Origin: Candidatus Poribacteria bacterium WGA-3G
GTDB taxonomy: Bacteria > Poribacteria > WGA-4E > WGA-3G
Direction: 5' to 3'
Length of the DNA: 6,906 nucleotides
NCBI GenBank assembly: GCA_000406005.1
Contig: ASZN01000139.1
Coordinates: 1 to 6,906, forward strand
Shown: in pieces, positions 6,722-6,906 of the stretch
How positions within the stretch are numbered: the first letter of the stretch is position 1
Layout of the letters: the number at the start of each line of letters is the position of its first letter
Notes under the pieces: generated by a model
What the model was told of the DNA's origin: nothing
The model's input: the letters and a program-made list of their open reading frames with translations, nothing else
The model's database searches: none
Made by a program: the position numbers and the translations under genes

Positions 6722-6759
6722 CGCGGATTATCACGGATTTCACGGATGACGCGGATTTT
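6722..6759. repeat. Four degenerate tandem CGGAT units upstream of the methyltransferase gene
   Basis: Four adjacent 9-10 base units share the core (G/A)CGGAT: CGCGGATTAT (6722), CACGGATTT (6732), CACGGATGA (6741) and CGCGGATTTT (6750). They begin 22 bases upstream of the methyltransferase start codon, within its leader or promoter region. Similar strings occur as dispersed intergenic repeats in many environmental bacterial genomes, as far as I recall, so a specific regulatory role is not required. Confidence 0.65.
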
Positions 6760-6826
6760 AAGCGTTTTTGTTATAAAGAGATCACTTTCATAGTAATCTG
6801 TGCAGTCTAAAATTGGGAGTAAGCGC

Positions 6827-6894
6827 GTTCGTAGTAGGGCAATTCATTGCCCGTTTTGACTTGTGGACGTGCGATAAATCGCACTACTACGAGC
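6827..6894. repeat. Foldback repeat with two internal hairpins (REP/MITE-like)
   Basis: An 11-bp outer inverted repeat (GTTCGTAGTAG 6827-6837 and CTACTACGAGC 6884-6894, one wobble) encloses two perfect hairpins with 7-bp stems: GGGCAAT/ATTGCCC (6837-6852) and GTGCGAT/ATCGCAC (6869-6884), each with a 2-base loop. The whole could fold as a three-way junction. It holds no coding sequence. The design fits a non-autonomous mobile repeat or a REP-like intergenic element. I recall similar strings from Poribacteria assemblies but cannot confirm this. Confidence 0.7.
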
Positions 6895-6906
6895 CAACTA
6901 TCTATA

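Noticed and set aside
6276..6743. Minus-strand frame of 155 codons overlapping the start of the methyltransferase gene.
   Set aside because: It overlaps the nuclease domain in another frame, and its translation is rich in Ser/Thr with no motif, typical of an out-of-frame shadow.
6770..6840. Candidate promoter for the methyltransferase gene with a minus-strand TATAAC at 6770-6775.
   Set aside because: No acceptable -35 sequence lies 16-18 bases upstream. A lone -10-like hexamer in AT-rich DNA is weak evidence.

Overview
The window carries four intact protein genes, all on the minus strand. From right to left, in the direction of transcription, they are: a 1028-residue fused endonuclease/adenine methyltransferase of the type ISP/IIG kind; a Tat-signal-bearing protein that looks like a clan GH-A glycoside hydrolase; a stomatin-like SPFH protein (slipin); and an eight-helix membrane protein built from two copies of one four-helix unit. 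There are no tRNA, rRNA, CRISPR or transposase genes.

The source looks like an uncultivated environmental bacterium with moderate GC. Several intergenic foldback sequences, and the particular hydrolase family (starting near MKTAVSIVDDAFYI), remind me of Candidatus Poribacteria. That is recollection, not something I could test here. Shine-Dalgarno-like sequences are visible before three of the four genes.

Layout. 1-340 holds no convincing gene. It has a strong plus-strand intrinsic terminator (66-93) that must belong to something left of the window, plus small hairpins. 341-1192 is the duplicated membrane protein. 1193-1564 is non-coding with several hairpins and a perfect 12-bp palindrome. 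1565-2326 is the slipin. 2429-3586 is the hydrolase, with two credible start codons. 3613-6699 is the restriction-modification protein, 26 bp upstream of the hydrolase and possibly co-transcribed with it. 6700-6906 holds a degenerate tandem repeat and an elaborate two-hairpin foldback repeat.

The restriction-modification protein stands alone: nuclease, methyltransferase and target-recognition regions are in one chain, but there is no helicase/translocase as in classical type ISP enzymes. The part encoding target recognition is strikingly AT-rich compared with both flanks, which suggests a swapped specificity domain. I see no evidence that the four genes form one functional system. No clearly new multi-gene system is visible. 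The mosaic restriction gene and the structured intergenic elements are the most interesting items.
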